From Gluconacetobacter aggeris (GTDB lineage Bacteria > Pseudomonadota > Alphaproteobacteria > Acetobacterales > Acetobacteraceae): 64,000 bases of DNA. The notes below the pieces were generated by a model. That model worked only from the letters and a program-made list of their open reading frames with translations, had not been told where the DNA came from and ran no database searches. The DNA is taken from assembly GCF_014174395.1 (NCBI RefSeq), contig NZ_JABEQD010000001.1, positions 531,374 to 595,373 on the forward strand. Reading direction: 5' to 3'. Shown one piece after another: positions 28,083-37,010 of the stretch. A program made the position numbers and the translations under genes. Each line of letters opens with the position of its first letter. Within the stretch, counting starts at the first letter, position 1.

Positions 28083-29054
28083 TCAAGGCAACAGGATCGT
28101 ACTCCCGATCGTCGCCCGCGATTCCAGCGCCGTCTGCGCAGCCCCGGCATCAGCCAGAGCGAAACGCTGCCCGATCCGCACCGTCAGCACTCCCTGAATG
28201 ATCAAATCGAACAATTCCTTGGCCCCTGCCAGCAACGCGGAACGCTGGGCAAAATAAGTCGTCAACCCCGGCCGCGTCAGATACAGGCTACCGCGCGTGG
28301 CCAGCATGCCGACCGAAATGCCCGTGACCTCGCCGGACGCATTGCCGTAACTGACCATCAGCCCACGCGGCGCGAGGCAATCGAGACTGGCGACGAACGT
28401 ATCCTTGCCCACGCTGTCATAGACCACGGGCACCATGGCGCCGTCCGTCAGCTTGCGCACGCGCGCGGCCAGATCGTCATGCCCGATCAGAATATCCGCC
28501 GCACCGTTCTGCCGCGCCAGTTCGCCCTTTTCCTCGGTCGACACCACGCCGATCACCCGTGCGCCGATATGCCGCGCCCATTGGCATACCAGCAGCCCCA
28601 CACCACCGGCTGCCGCATGAACTAGAATCGTCTCGCCAGGTTGGACGGCATGGACCTCGCGCAACAGCATATGGGCAGTCAGGCCGCGCAACATGCAACC
28701 TGCCGCGATATCGAACGGGATATCCGACGGCAACGGCACGACACGATCGGCGGCGATGGTGCGGCATTCGCCATAACCGCCCAGGGCCGTGGGATAGGCC
28801 ACCCGGTCACCGGGCACGAAATCGGTCACCCCCGCGCCGGTGGCCATGACGACACCAGCACCCTCCATCCCCAGGATGGCCGGCAGGGAGGGCACCTTGT
28901 ACAGGCCGGTGCGGAAATAGATGTCGATGTAATTGACGCCGATCGCCTCCTGCCGGATCAGGATCTCACCCCGGCTGGGCACGGGCGTGGGCAGAGTCTC
29001 CAGTTGCAGAACCTCGGGGCCACCATAGCCGTGGATGCGGATTGCCCTGTACAT
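28083..29054 (-). CDS. Quinone oxidoreductase (zeta-crystallin-like, MDR superfamily)
   Basis: A 323-residue medium-chain dehydrogenase/reductase without zinc ligands. It has the quinone reductase signatures NYIDIYFRTGLY near residue 40, GMEGAGVV near 63 and the NADPH-binding HAAAGGVG motif near 148. It should reduce quinones with NADPH in the cytoplasm. The ATG at 29054 follows GAGGG; the 545-codon frame extending to 29720 is not coding upstream of this start. It follows ogt by 35 bp on the same strand. Confidence 0.9.
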   Translation of the reverse strand: MYRAIRIHGYGGPEVLQLETLPTPVPSRGEILIRQEAIGVNYIDIYFRTGLYKVPSLPAILGMEGAGVVMATGAGVTDFVPGDRVAYPTALGGYGECRTIAADRVVPLPSDIPFDIAAGCMLRGLTAHMLLREVHAVQPGETILVHAAAGGVGLLVCQWARHIGARVIGVVSTEEKGELARQNGAADILIGHDDLAARVRKLTDGAMVPVVYDSVGKDTFVASLDCLAPRGLMVSYGNASGEVTGISVGMLATRGSLYLTRPGLTTYFAQRSALLAGAKELFDLIIQGVLTVRIGQRFALADAGAAQTALESRATIGSTILLP

Positions 29055-29089
29055 CGCCTGTATCCCTCTTCCTGTTCTGTCCGGCCGTA

Positions 29090-29563
29090 TCAGGCATGCG
29101 CATCCGCCAGGGCGGGGATGGGGGCCCGCTCCAGTTCCAGCAGATAGATCTTGTCCGCCAACCCGCCATCGCCGGAATAGCCGCCCAGCCCCTGGGTGGA
29201 GACAACGCGATGGCAGGGGATCAGGATCGGAATCGGATTGGCCCCGTTGGCCTGACCGATGGAACGGGGCGAACCGCCGACCTGCTGGGCCAGGTCGCGA
29301 TAGGTGCGGGTTTCGCCCAACGGGATCGCACGCAGCGCCTGCCACACGGCCTGACGGTATGGCGTGCCATACGGGGCCAGCGGCAGGTCGGCGAAATCGT
29401 CGGCCGCGCCGTCGAAATAGGCGTCGAGCCGATCGCAGGCCTGCCGCAGCAACGGAGTTTCGTCCTGATCGCGCCCCCAGCCCCAATCCAGGGCGACGAT
29501 CGCGCCATCTTCCTCGGTCAGGGTCAGATCCCCGATGGGCGAGTGCATCGAAAGCTGCGGCAT
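29090..29563 (-). CDS. ogt: Methylated-DNA--protein-cysteine methyltransferase (Ogt type)
   Basis: A 157-residue suicide alkyltransferase that removes methyl from O6-methylguanine. The acceptor motif PCHRV is present, along with the helix-turn-helix arginine-finger region (TYRDLAQQVGGSPRSIGQAN) and C-terminal GGYSGDGGLADK. There is no Ada N-terminal domain, so Ogt is the better name. It starts at 29563 and diverges from mnmE. Confidence 0.92.
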   Translation of the reverse strand: MPQLSMHSPIGDLTLTEEDGAIVALDWGWGRDQDETPLLRQACDRLDAYFDGAADDFADLPLAPYGTPYRQAVWQALRAIPLGETRTYRDLAQQVGGSPRSIGQANGANPIPILIPCHRVVSTQGLGGYSGDGGLADKIYLLELERAPIPALADAHA

Positions 29564-29695
29564 ACCGGTCGTCCGTCCCTTTGATCCTGTATCCCGCACC
29601 ATATCGGGACTGTCTGGTATTTTGTACTCTTCCGCCACAGGTTGCGACATGCAAGAGCGGCCAGCAGACGCCCCATGACGACAGGAACAGACACG

Positions 29696-31030
29696 ATGCC
29701 CTCCGAACGGCTCCCGGCACGGACAGAACCCGATGCGCCGATCTTCGCCCTGGCCAGCGGGGCAGGGCGCGCGGCCATCGCGGTCATGCGCCTGACCGGT
29801 GCGGGATGCGGCGAGATCCTGCGCCGGCTCTGCGGCACGCTGCCCGCACCGCGCCGGGCCAGGCTGCGCGGATTGCGGCACGGGGCGGGCGATGCCGCAC
29901 CCATCCTGCTGGACCGGGCGCTGGTGCTGTGGTTCCCCGGCCCGCACAGCTATACCGGTGAGGACAGCGCGGAGCTGCACCTGCATGCCGGTCCGGCCGT
30001 GATCGCCGCCGTAGCCGACGCGCTGGTGGCGCTCGGCGCCCGGCCGGCCGAACCGGGCGAATTCACCCGCCGGGCCTTCATGCGCGGCCGGCTCGACCTG
30101 ATCGAGGCGGAAGGCATTGCGGACCTGATCGACGCCGAAACCGAAGCCCAGCGCCGCCAGGCGCTGGAGCAGGCCGACGGCACGCTGAGCCGCCTGTATG
30201 ACGGATGGGCGACACGGCTGCGCACGATGCTCGCCCATCAGGAAGCACTGATCGACTTCCCGGACGAAGATCTACCGCCCGAAATCGAACAGGCGCTGCT
30301 GGACGAACTGCGCAACCTGGCCGGTGAAATGCGCGCCCATCTTGACGATGGCGGGCGAGGCGAACGCCTGCGGCGGGGCCTGCTGTTTGCCATTGTCGGC
30401 GCGCCCAATGTCGGCAAGTCCAGCCTGCTGAACAGGCTGGCCGAACGGGATGTGGCCATCGTCTCGCCCCGCGCCGGCACCACCCGCGATGCGATCGAGG
30501 TGCGGGTGGTATTGGGCGATGTGCCCGTGACCCTGATCGACACTGCCGGCCTGCGCGAGACCAAGGACGAGATCGAAGCCGAGGGCGTGCGCCGCGCCCT
30601 GTTTCACGTGAAACAGGCGGACTGCGTAGTCGGCATGTTCGACGGCGACACGCCGCCCGACGATCTACCCGCCAATGCCATCCTGGTCCGCAACAAGATC
30701 GACCTGAACCCTCTGGCCGAAGGTCCACCCGACGCCATCGCCATCAGCGTGCGTGAAGGGATCGGGATCGAGAGTCTGACCAATTCACTGGCCGATCGGG
30801 CCCGTGCCCTGACGGCGGCACAAGCCGGGCCGCCGCTGACGCGGGCACGCCATCGGGCCGCGATTGAAGAAAGCGCTGGCCATCTGGCCGCCGCACTGGA
30901 TATGCACTGGCCAGAGATGCGGGGCGAAGAAATGCGGCTGGCGATGCGCGCCCTGGGGCGCCTGACGGGCGCGGTCGGGGTCGAGGACCTGCTCGATACC
31001 GTCTTCGGCCAGTTCTGCATCGGCAAGTGA
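29696..31030 (+). CDS. mnmE: tRNA modification GTPase MnmE (TrmE)
   Basis: A 444-residue GTPase acting with MnmG to form cmnm5U34 in tRNA. An N-terminal folate-binding domain is followed by an inserted G domain: GAPNVGKSS at 235-243 and DTAG at 282-285. It ends in the invariant CIGK carrying the catalytic Cys. The start at 29696 has AGGA nine bases upstream; ATGs at 29675 and 29642 are alternatives. A perfect parS sequence is embedded in codons for LFHVKQ at 30600. It overlaps or abuts mnmG. Confidence 0.96.
   Translation: MPSERLPARTEPDAPIFALASGAGRAAIAVMRLTGAGCGEILRRLCGTLPAPRRARLRGLRHGAGDAAPILLDRALVLWFPGPHSYTGEDSAELHLHAGPAVIAAVADALVALGARPAEPGEFTRRAFMRGRLDLIEAEGIADLIDAETEAQRRQALEQADGTLSRLYDGWATRLRTMLAHQEALIDFPDEDLPPEIEQALLDELRNLAGEMRAHLDDGGRGERLRRGLLFAIVGAPNVGKSSLLNRLAERDVAIVSPRAGTTRDAIEVRVVLGDVPVTLIDTAGLRETKDEIEAEGVRRALFHVKQADCVVGMFDGDTPPDDLPANAILVRNKIDLNPLAEGPPDAIAISVREGIGIESLTNSLADRARALTAAQAGPPLTRARHRAAIEESAGHLAAALDMHWPEMRGEEMRLAMRALGRLTGAVGVEDLLDTVFGQFCIGK
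30600..30615. promoter_or_regulatory. parS site (perfect 16-bp consensus) inside mnmE
   Basis: TGTTTCACGTGAAACA, the exact ParB-binding consensus known from Bacillus and conserved in alphaproteobacteria, occurs here within the mnmE coding frame, where it encodes FHVK. It lies 3.7 kb upstream of parB and should nucleate the ParB partition complex. Confidence 0.95.
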
Positions 31031-31044
31031 GGGAGCAGGGCAGG

Positions 31045-32907
31045 GTGGCTGGCGAATATGACGTCATCGTCATTGGCGGGGGGCATGCGGGGTGCGAGGC
31101 CGCAGCGGCTTCGGCCCGGTGCGGCGCGCGCACGCTGTTGCTGACGCATCGGCGGGACACGATCGGCGCCATGTCCTGCAACCCCGCGATCGGCGGCATC
31201 GGCAAGGGCCACCTGGTGCGCGAGATCGATGCGCTGGACGGGCTGATGGGCCGCGCCGCCGACCAGGCGGGGATTCATTTCAAGCTGCTGAACCGCTCCA
31301 AGGGGCCGGCCGTCCATGGCCCGCGCGCACAGGCCGACCGCTCGCTCTATCGGCGCGCCATCCAGGACCTGCTGGCCGAGACCGCGAATCTCGACATCGC
31401 GGAAGGCGGGGCAGGCGATCTGATCGTCGATGAGGCTGGCCAGGTGGCCGGCGTGGTGTGCGAAGACGGGCGCCGCATTGCGGCCGGCGCGGTGGTGCTG
31501 ACAGCCGGCACCTTCCTGCGCGGCGTGATCCATATCGGCCATGACAGCCATCCGGCCGGCCGGGTCGGCGAGGCGCCGGCCCAGGCACTGGGCGAACGGT
31601 TGCAGGCGCTGGGCCTGCCGATGGGCCGGCTGAAGACCGGCACGCCGGCGCGGCTGGACCGCAGCACGATCGACTGGGACAGCCTGGCCGAAGACAAGGG
31701 CGATGCCGAACCCGAACCGTTCAGCCGCCTGACCGGCGCGATCGACAACCCGCAACTCTCATGCCGGATCACCGCCACCACGGCGCAGACCCATGCGCTG
31801 ATCCGCGAACATCTGCACCTCTCGGCCGTCTATGGCGGCGCCATTGCCGGGCGCGGCCCGCGTTACTGTCCCTCGATCGAAGACAAGGTGGTCCGGTTCG
31901 CCGAACGCGACAGCCACCAGATCTTCCTCGAACCCGAGGCCCTGCCGGGGAATGCGGGCGGCGATCTGGTCTATCCCAACGGCATCTCGACCAGCCTGCC
32001 GGCCGACATCCAGGAGCGGATGATCCATTCCATCCCCGGCCTGGAACATTGCCGCATCGTGCGGCCCGGCTATGCGGTGGAATATGATTATGTCGATCCG
32101 CGCGCCCTGAGCCCGACGCTGGAACTGACGGCACTCCCGCGCCTGTTCCTGGCCGGCCAGATCAACGGCACGACCGGATATGAGGAAGCCGGCGCACAGG
32201 GAATCCTGGCCGGGCTGAATGCGGCACGCCGCGCCGGGGGCGGGCAGGGGGTGACCATCGATCGCGGCACCGCCTATCTGGGCGTGATGATCGACGATCT
32301 GACCACCCAGGGCGTGTCCGAACCCTATCGGATGTTCACCTCGCGCTCGGAATATCGACTCAGCCTGCGGGCCGACAATGCCGATCTGCGCCTGACCGGC
32401 CTGGGTATCGACTGGGGCTGCGTGGGTGCCCAGCGCACGCGCCTGTTCGAGGCCGACCGCACTGCCATCGATGCGGCAATGCAGCGCGCGGGGCAGGAGA
32501 GCTTCCTGCCCGACGGGTTGCAGCAAGCAGGCATTGCGGTCTCCGCCGACGGGCGGCGGCGCACATTGCTGGACGTGCTGGCCACAGCCGCCACGCCGGA
32601 TCAGGTGGCGCGGATCGCCCCATGGTTCGCGGACCTTTCCCCACGTGTCCGCCGCCATGTCGAAACCGAAGCCCGCTATAGCGGCTATCTGACCCGGCAG
32701 GCACGCGAGATCCGGCAATTGGAAGCCGAAACCCGCATCGCCCTGCCGCCCGATCTCGATTACCGCCATATCGGTGGCCTGAGCAGTGAGATGCAGGAAC
32801 GTCTGGCCTCGGCCAAACCCGCCAGCTTCAGCGCCGCCCAGCGCATTCCCGGTGTCACGCCGTCGGCACTGATGGCACTGCTGGCCCATATCAGGCAGGT
32901 GGCATGA
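31045..32907 (+). CDS. mnmG: tRNA uridine-5-carboxymethylaminomethyl modification enzyme MnmG (GidA)
   Basis: A ~620-residue FAD enzyme, partner of MnmE. N-terminal [14 protein letters not shown] motif, the signature [11 protein letters not shown] and the C-terminal helical domain are present. No ATG exists: a GTG at 31045 places GGGHAG at the usual distance and has AGGGAG nine bases upstream. A GTG at 31027 overlapping the mnmE stop would add six residues. The gene ends overlapping rsmG by 4 bp. Confidence 0.95.
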   Translation: MAGEYDVIVIGGGHAGCEAAAASARCGARTLLLTHRRDTIGAMSCNPAIGGIGKGHLVREIDALDGLMGRAADQAGIHFKLLNRSKGPAVHGPRAQADRSLYRRAIQDLLAETANLDIAEGGAGDLIVDEAGQVAGVVCEDGRRIAAGAVVLTAGTFLRGVIHIGHDSHPAGRVGEAPAQALGERLQALGLPMGRLKTGTPARLDRSTIDWDSLAEDKGDAEPEPFSRLTGAIDNPQLSCRITATTAQTHALIREHLHLSAVYGGAIAGRGPRYCPSIEDKVVRFAERDSHQIFLEPEALPGNAGGDLVYPNGISTSLPADIQERMIHSIPGLEHCRIVRPGYAVEYDYVDPRALSPTLELTALPRLFLAGQINGTTGYEEAGAQGILAGLNAARRAGGGQGVTIDRGTAYLGVMIDDLTTQGVSEPYRMFTSRSEYRLSLRADNADLRLTGLGIDWGCVGAQRTRLFEADRTAIDAAMQRAGQESFLPDGLQQAGIAVSADGRRRTLLDVLATAATPDQVARIAPWFADLSPRVRRHVETEARYSGYLTRQAREIRQLEAETRIALPPDLDYRHIGGLSSEMQERLASAKPASFSAAQRIPGVTPSALMALLAHIRQVA

Positions 32908-33536
32908 TGTTTCACGTGAAACCCGAAACCGTCACCGAACTGCCGGGCGATCTCGGCCCGCGGCTCGACTGTTTCGCCGAGATCCTGACCCGCTGGAATG
33001 GCCGCATCAATCTGGTCTCGCCCCGCGATCTGCCGCATCTGTGGGACCGCCATATCGCGGACTCGCTGCAACTGGCATCGCTGATCCCGCCCGGCGCACG
33101 CCTGGCCGATCTGGGATCGGGCGGGGGGTTCCCCGGCCTGATCATCGCAATCGCGACCGACGCCGACGTCACGCTCATCGAATCCGACCAGCGCAAGGCG
33201 GCCTTCCTGCGCGAGGCCGCGCGGGCAGCGGGTGCTCGCGTCACCGTGCTGGCGCGACGGATCGAAGAGGTCGACATCCCGCCGGTGCAGGTCGTGACCG
33301 CCCGCGCGCTGGCGGCCCTGCCGCAATTGCTGGAATGGAGCAGCCGCCTGCTGGCGCCCGACGGGTTTTGCCTGTTCCTGAAAGGCAGAAATGTCGACGA
33401 TGAGTTGACCTCGGCCGCCGCCGACTGGCACATGGCAATATCCCGATTGCCAAGCCGCACCAACGCGGACGGTACCATTCTCAAACTGGGTGAAATCACG
33501 CGTGCCAGACACTCAGAACGCGCAACGGGCCCCTGA
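32904..33536 (+). CDS. rsmG: 16S rRNA (guanine527-N7)-methyltransferase RsmG (GidB)
   Basis: A 210-residue Rossmann methyltransferase for G527 of 16S rRNA (530 loop; its loss gives low-level streptomycin resistance). Motif [13 protein letters not shown] is near residue 68, preceded by WDRHIADSL, both diagnostic. The ATG overlaps the mnmG stop, and codons 2-7 carry a parS site. It overlaps the parA start by 47 bp. Confidence 0.95.
   Translation: MMFHVKPETVTELPGDLGPRLDCFAEILTRWNGRINLVSPRDLPHLWDRHIADSLQLASLIPPGARLADLGSGGGFPGLIIAIATDADVTLIESDQRKAAFLREAARAAGARVTVLARRIEEVDIPPVQVVTARALAALPQLLEWSSRLLAPDGFCLFLKGRNVDDELTSAAADWHMAISRLPSRTNADGTILKLGEITRARHSERATGP
32908..32923. promoter_or_regulatory. 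parS site at the rsmG start
   Basis: A perfect 14-bp palindrome GTTTCACGTGAAAC with one flank deviating from the 16-bp consensus (final A replaced by C). It lies in the first codons of rsmG, a position where parS is often found in bacteria, 1.4 kb from parB. Confidence 0.92.
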
Positions 33537-34344
33537 CGCCGCGCGCGCTTCCTGCATTCTTGCCCTCGCCAACCAGAAAGGCGGCGTGGGTAAAACAACC
33601 ACGGCCATCAATCTGGCCGCCGGGCTGGCCGAACGCGGCCTGTCCGTCCTGCTGGTCGATCTCGATCCGCAGGGCAATGCCTCGACTGGCCTGGGCGTCG
33701 GTTACGACGCAAGGCGACAGGGCACCTATGCCCTGCTGATGGACGATGTCGCGATGGCCGACCTGGCCCAGGACACCGAAATTCCCGGCCTGAAGATCAT
33801 CGCCGCCGATACCGAACTGGCTGGCGCCGAGCTGGAACTGGTGATGATGGACCGGCGCGAGTTCCGCCTGCGCGACGCCATCACCCGTGCCGCCAGCGGT
33901 TTCGACGTGATCCTGATCGACTGTCCCCCCAGCCTGGGGTTGCTGACGCTGAACGCGCTGGTGGCGTCCGACGGTGTGATCGTGCCGCTGCAATGCGAAT
34001 TCTTTGCGCTCGAAGGCATCAGCCAACTGGTCCGCACCGTCGACCGGGTGCGCCGGGCCTTCAATTCCGACCTGCATGTCGCGGGCATCGTGCTGACGAT
34101 GTACGACCGGCGCAACAACCTGTCGGAACTGGTCGCCGCCGACGCGCGCAGCTTCTTCGGCGAACAGGTGATGGAAACGCTGATTCCGCGCAATATCCGC
34201 ATCTCCGAGGCCCAGAGCCACGGGCGCTCGGTCATGGCCTATGATGGCCGGTCCAGCGGTGCCATGGCCTATCAGGCCCTGGCGGACGAGGTGATCGCCC
34301 GGAATGGCCTGAAGACCCCCAGAAAGAAAAAGGCGCGGGCATGA
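33490..34344 (+). CDS. parA: Chromosome partitioning ATPase ParA (Soj)
   Basis: A 284-residue Walker ATPase with the deviant P-loop KGGVGKTT (residues 30-37), motif LIDCPPSLG and the [11 protein letters not shown] block. It drives segregation of ParB-parS complexes on the nucleoid. The start is a GTG at 33490 (or GTG 33502) inside the end of rsmG. It overlaps parB by 4 bp. Confidence 0.96.
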   Translation: MKSRVPDTQNAQRAPDAARASCILALANQKGGVGKTTTAINLAAGLAERGLSVLLVDLDPQGNASTGLGVGYDARRQGTYALLMDDVAMADLAQDTEIPGLKIIAADTELAGAELELVMMDRREFRLRDAITRAASGFDVILIDCPPSLGLLTLNALVASDGVIVPLQCEFFALEGISQLVRTVDRVRRAFNSDLHVAGIVLTMYDRRNNLSELVAADARSFFGEQVMETLIPRNIRISEAQSHGRSVMAYDGRSSGAMAYQALADEVIARNGLKTPRKKKARA

Positions 34345-35234
34345 GCACCAAGAAAGACCAGACACGTCCGCGCCTCGGCCGGGGCCTCGCGGCCCTGCTG
34401 GGCGACCAGGCCCCCGCCGCCATCGCCCGCGTTTCGGGCCGGACGGAGCAGGACCGCACCGGCACGCTGGGGGTGGACCAGCTGGCGCCCGGACCGTTCC
34501 AGCCGCGCCAGGTGATGGAGCCCGAGGCCCTGGCCGAGCTGGCGGATTCCATCCGCACGCGCGGCATCCTGCAACCGATCCTGGTCCGCCCGCATCCCGA
34601 GCGCGCAGGCCATTACCAGATCATCGCCGGCGAACGCCGCTGGCGCGCGGCGCAGATGGCGGCCCTGCACGAGGTGCCGGTCCATATCCGCGCGCTGGAT
34701 GACGGCGACGCCATGGCTGCCGCCCTGGTCGAGAACCTGCAACGCGCCGACCTGAACGCCGTGGAGGAGGCCGAGGGCCTGCAACGGCTGCTGCAGGATT
34801 ACGGCCTGACGCAGGAAGAACTGGCGGGCGCGCTGGGCAAGTCGCGCTCGCATGTCGCCAACATGGTGCGGCTTCTCAACCTGCCGCAGCCGGTGCGCGC
34901 CGCCCTGCGCGACGGCCGGCTGACAGCCGGCCACGCCCGCGCGCTGCTGGGCCACCCCGACCCAGTCGCGGCCCTGAAGACGGTGCTGGAGCAGGGGCTG
35001 AATGTCCGCCAGACCGAAGCCCTGGTCCAGAAAGCCGTCCGCCAGTCCGCAAAGCCCGCTCCGGCCGAGAATACCGAACGCAAGAACCCCGAAATCCAGG
35101 TTCTGGAACGCGACCTCACGGCCCGGCTGGGCCTGAAGGTCCAGATCTCGTTTGACGGGCGCGGCGGGGCCATCCGCATCCTCTATCAGTCGCTGGATCA
35201 GTTCGATACCGTGCTTGCACGTCTGAACGGCTGA
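34341..35234 (+). CDS. parB: Chromosome partitioning protein ParB (Spo0J)
   Basis: A 297-residue ParB clamp. The CTP-binding GERRWRAAQ motif (box II) near residue 96, a helix-turn-helix ([20 protein letters not shown], about 155-173) that reads parS, and a C-terminal dimer domain are seen. The ATG overlaps the parA stop. It acts on the two parS sites in mnmE and rsmG. Confidence 0.96.
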   Translation: MSTKKDQTRPRLGRGLAALLGDQAPAAIARVSGRTEQDRTGTLGVDQLAPGPFQPRQVMEPEALAELADSIRTRGILQPILVRPHPERAGHYQIIAGERRWRAAQMAALHEVPVHIRALDDGDAMAAALVENLQRADLNAVEEAEGLQRLLQDYGLTQEELAGALGKSRSHVANMVRLLNLPQPVRAALRDGRLTAGHARALLGHPDPVAALKTVLEQGLNVRQTEALVQKAVRQSAKPAPAENTERKNPEIQVLERDLTARLGLKVQISFDGRGGAIRILYQSLDQFDTVLARLNG

Positions 35235-35319
35235 GAATGCAGGACATTTTTTCGATAAAACCGCTTGCCCTCATCCCCTGACGCTGTTAGAAGCGCGTCA
35301 CCCGAGAGGGACACTCCAT

Positions 35320-35395
<76 letters not shown>

Positions 35396-35435
35396 TGGAG
35401 CCTTCGGAAATCCCGGACAAAACGAAGCGTCTTCC

Positions 35436-35554
35436 CTTCTTTTTCTTCAGAAAAAGAAGAAAAAAGACTTTGAGTCGTTCTGGCCATCGTCTGTCCCCAG
35501 CACAAAACTCCTGAATGAATCAGAGTTTTTTGGTTCTTTTTTGCAAAAAAGAAC
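35436..35554. repeat. Intergenic double-hairpin element, copy 4
   Basis: Type B hairpin (CTTCTTTTTCTTCAGAAAAA) left, type A (GTTCTTTTTTGCAAAAAAGAAC) right. It lies between tRNA-Lys and the convergent tesA gene, where it could terminate both. Confidence 0.8.
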
Positions 35555-35563
35555 AGAAACCCC

Positions 35564-36250
35564 TCACGGCCGACGCGCCAGCCGCTCCACCAAAGGCACC
35601 ATCCGCGCCACGATAACGGCAACCCCGGCGGGGTTGGGATGGATATGATCCGCCTGTTCCAGCTCCGGATGTGCCGCCACGCCATCGAGGAAGAACGGGT
35701 CCCACAGTATACCCGGCCGGTGCGACAGGCGCTCGAACACGGCGCGGAAGGACTGGCTGTAACCCGCCCCCATATTGGGCGGCGCGTACATGCCCGACAG
35801 CAGCACCGGCAGATGGGCCTGCTGCAGCCGGTCCAGGATCGTCGTCAGGTTCTGTTCCATCCGTGCCGGGTCCAGCCCGCGCAGTCCGTCATTGCCGCCC
35901 AGTTCCACGATCACCGCGTCAGGGTTATCGCCCAGCGCCCAGTCCAGCCGCGCCAGGGCATCGGTGCTGGTATCGCCCGACACGCCGCCATCCAGGATCG
36001 TGATCGCATCGCCGCGCGCATCCAGCGCCGCCTGAAGACGCGGCACGAAGCCGTCCGCATGCGCCAGCCCGTAGCCGGCAGTCAGGGAATCACCCAGCGC
36101 CAGAATCCGCACCGGGCGGTCAGCCGCATGGCCGGGAGGGGCGGAGACGGCCCACAGGCAGGCCAGCAGAAGCGGAAAAACCGTTCGGGCCCCATGCCGG
36201 CGCCGTGTAGCGTGCAGGCAGGACCATACCCTGTGGGAAGGAAAACGCAT
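35564..36250 (-). CDS. tesA: Arylesterase/lysophospholipase L1 (TesA), SGNH hydrolase
   Basis: A 228-residue SGNH hydrolase. A basic N-terminus and hydrophobic segment (about residues 24-41) form a signal peptide, so the enzyme is periplasmic. The SGNH blocks are present: GDSLTAGYG (catalytic Ser), GGVSGDTS, GGNDGLRG and the C-terminal DHIHPN (catalytic Asp/His). Its start codon overlaps that of the divergent ybbA by 2 bp, and the pairing with ybbA-ybbP is the same as in E. coli. Confidence 0.92.
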   Translation of the reverse strand: MRFPSHRVWSCLHATRRRHGARTVFPLLLACLWAVSAPPGHAADRPVRILALGDSLTAGYGLAHADGFVPRLQAALDARGDAITILDGGVSGDTSTDALARLDWALGDNPDAVIVELGGNDGLRGLDPARMEQNLTTILDRLQQAHLPVLLSGMYAPPNMGAGYSQSFRAVFERLSHRPGILWDPFFLDGVAAHPELEQADHIHPNPAGVAVIVARMVPLVERLARRP

Positions 36251-37010
36251 GGACGGCGACGGGCTCCCGAATGGACGGACGACGCTGGTCGAGGCACAGG
36301 ATCTGTGGCTGACAGTGCCGGCCCGTGCCAGTGCGGTCAATCCACGCCGGAACGGCGAGCCCGGGCAGGGGGCATTGACGATCCTGCACGGGGTCAACCT
36401 GCGCGTGGCAGAAGGCGAGGCACTGGGCATCATCGGGCCTTCCGGATCGGGCAAGACATCCTTGCTGATGCTGCTGGCGGGGCTGGCGCGCCCGACACGT
36501 GGCACGATCCGCATCGCCGCCACCACGCTGGGCGACTTGGACGAAGACGCATTGGCCCGTTTCCGGCGCGAGACGATGGGCATCGTCTTCCAGTCCTTCC
36601 AGTTGATCCCCACCATGACGGCGCTGGAAAACGTGCTGGTGCCGCTCGAACTGGCCGGCCGCCCCGACGGCGCCACCGCCGCCCGCACGGCACTGGATGC
36701 GGTGGGGCTGGGGCACCGGCTGGATCACCTGCCGGCCGAACTCTCGGGCGGCGAACAGCAGCGCGTGGCGCTGGCCCGCGCCTTCGTCGCCCGGCCGCGC
36801 CTGCTGCTGGCCGACGAGCCGACCGGCAATCTGGACCGCCGCACCGGTGCGGCGGTGATGGACCTGCTGTTCAGCCTGCAACGGCGATACGGCACCACGC
36901 TCGTCCTGATCACCCATGATCCGGCCCTGGCGGCACGCTGCGACCGCCGCCTGCGCGTGGATGATGGACACGTCACCACCGACCACCCGATGCGGGAGCC
37001 CACCTCGTGA
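36249..37010 (+). CDS. ybbA: ABC transporter ATP-binding protein YbbA-like
   Basis: A 253-residue LolD/MacB-type ATPase with Walker A GPSGSGKTS near residue 66, signature LSGGEQQR, Walker B LLADEPTGNLD and H-loop ITHD. The ATG at 36249 has AAGGA six bases upstream. Its stop overlaps the GTG start of the FtsX-type permease. The YbbA-YbbP pair is a mechanotransmission ABC of uncertain substrate, conserved beside tesA. Confidence 0.93.
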   Translation: MDGDGLPNGRTTLVEAQDLWLTVPARASAVNPRRNGEPGQGALTILHGVNLRVAEGEALGIIGPSGSGKTSLLMLLAGLARPTRGTIRIAATTLGDLDEDALARFRRETMGIVFQSFQLIPTMTALENVLVPLELAGRPDGATAARTALDAVGLGHRLDHLPAELSGGEQQRVALARAFVARPRLLLADEPTGNLDRRTGAAVMDLLFSLQRRYGTTLVLITHDPALAARCDRRLRVDDGHVTTDHPMREPTS

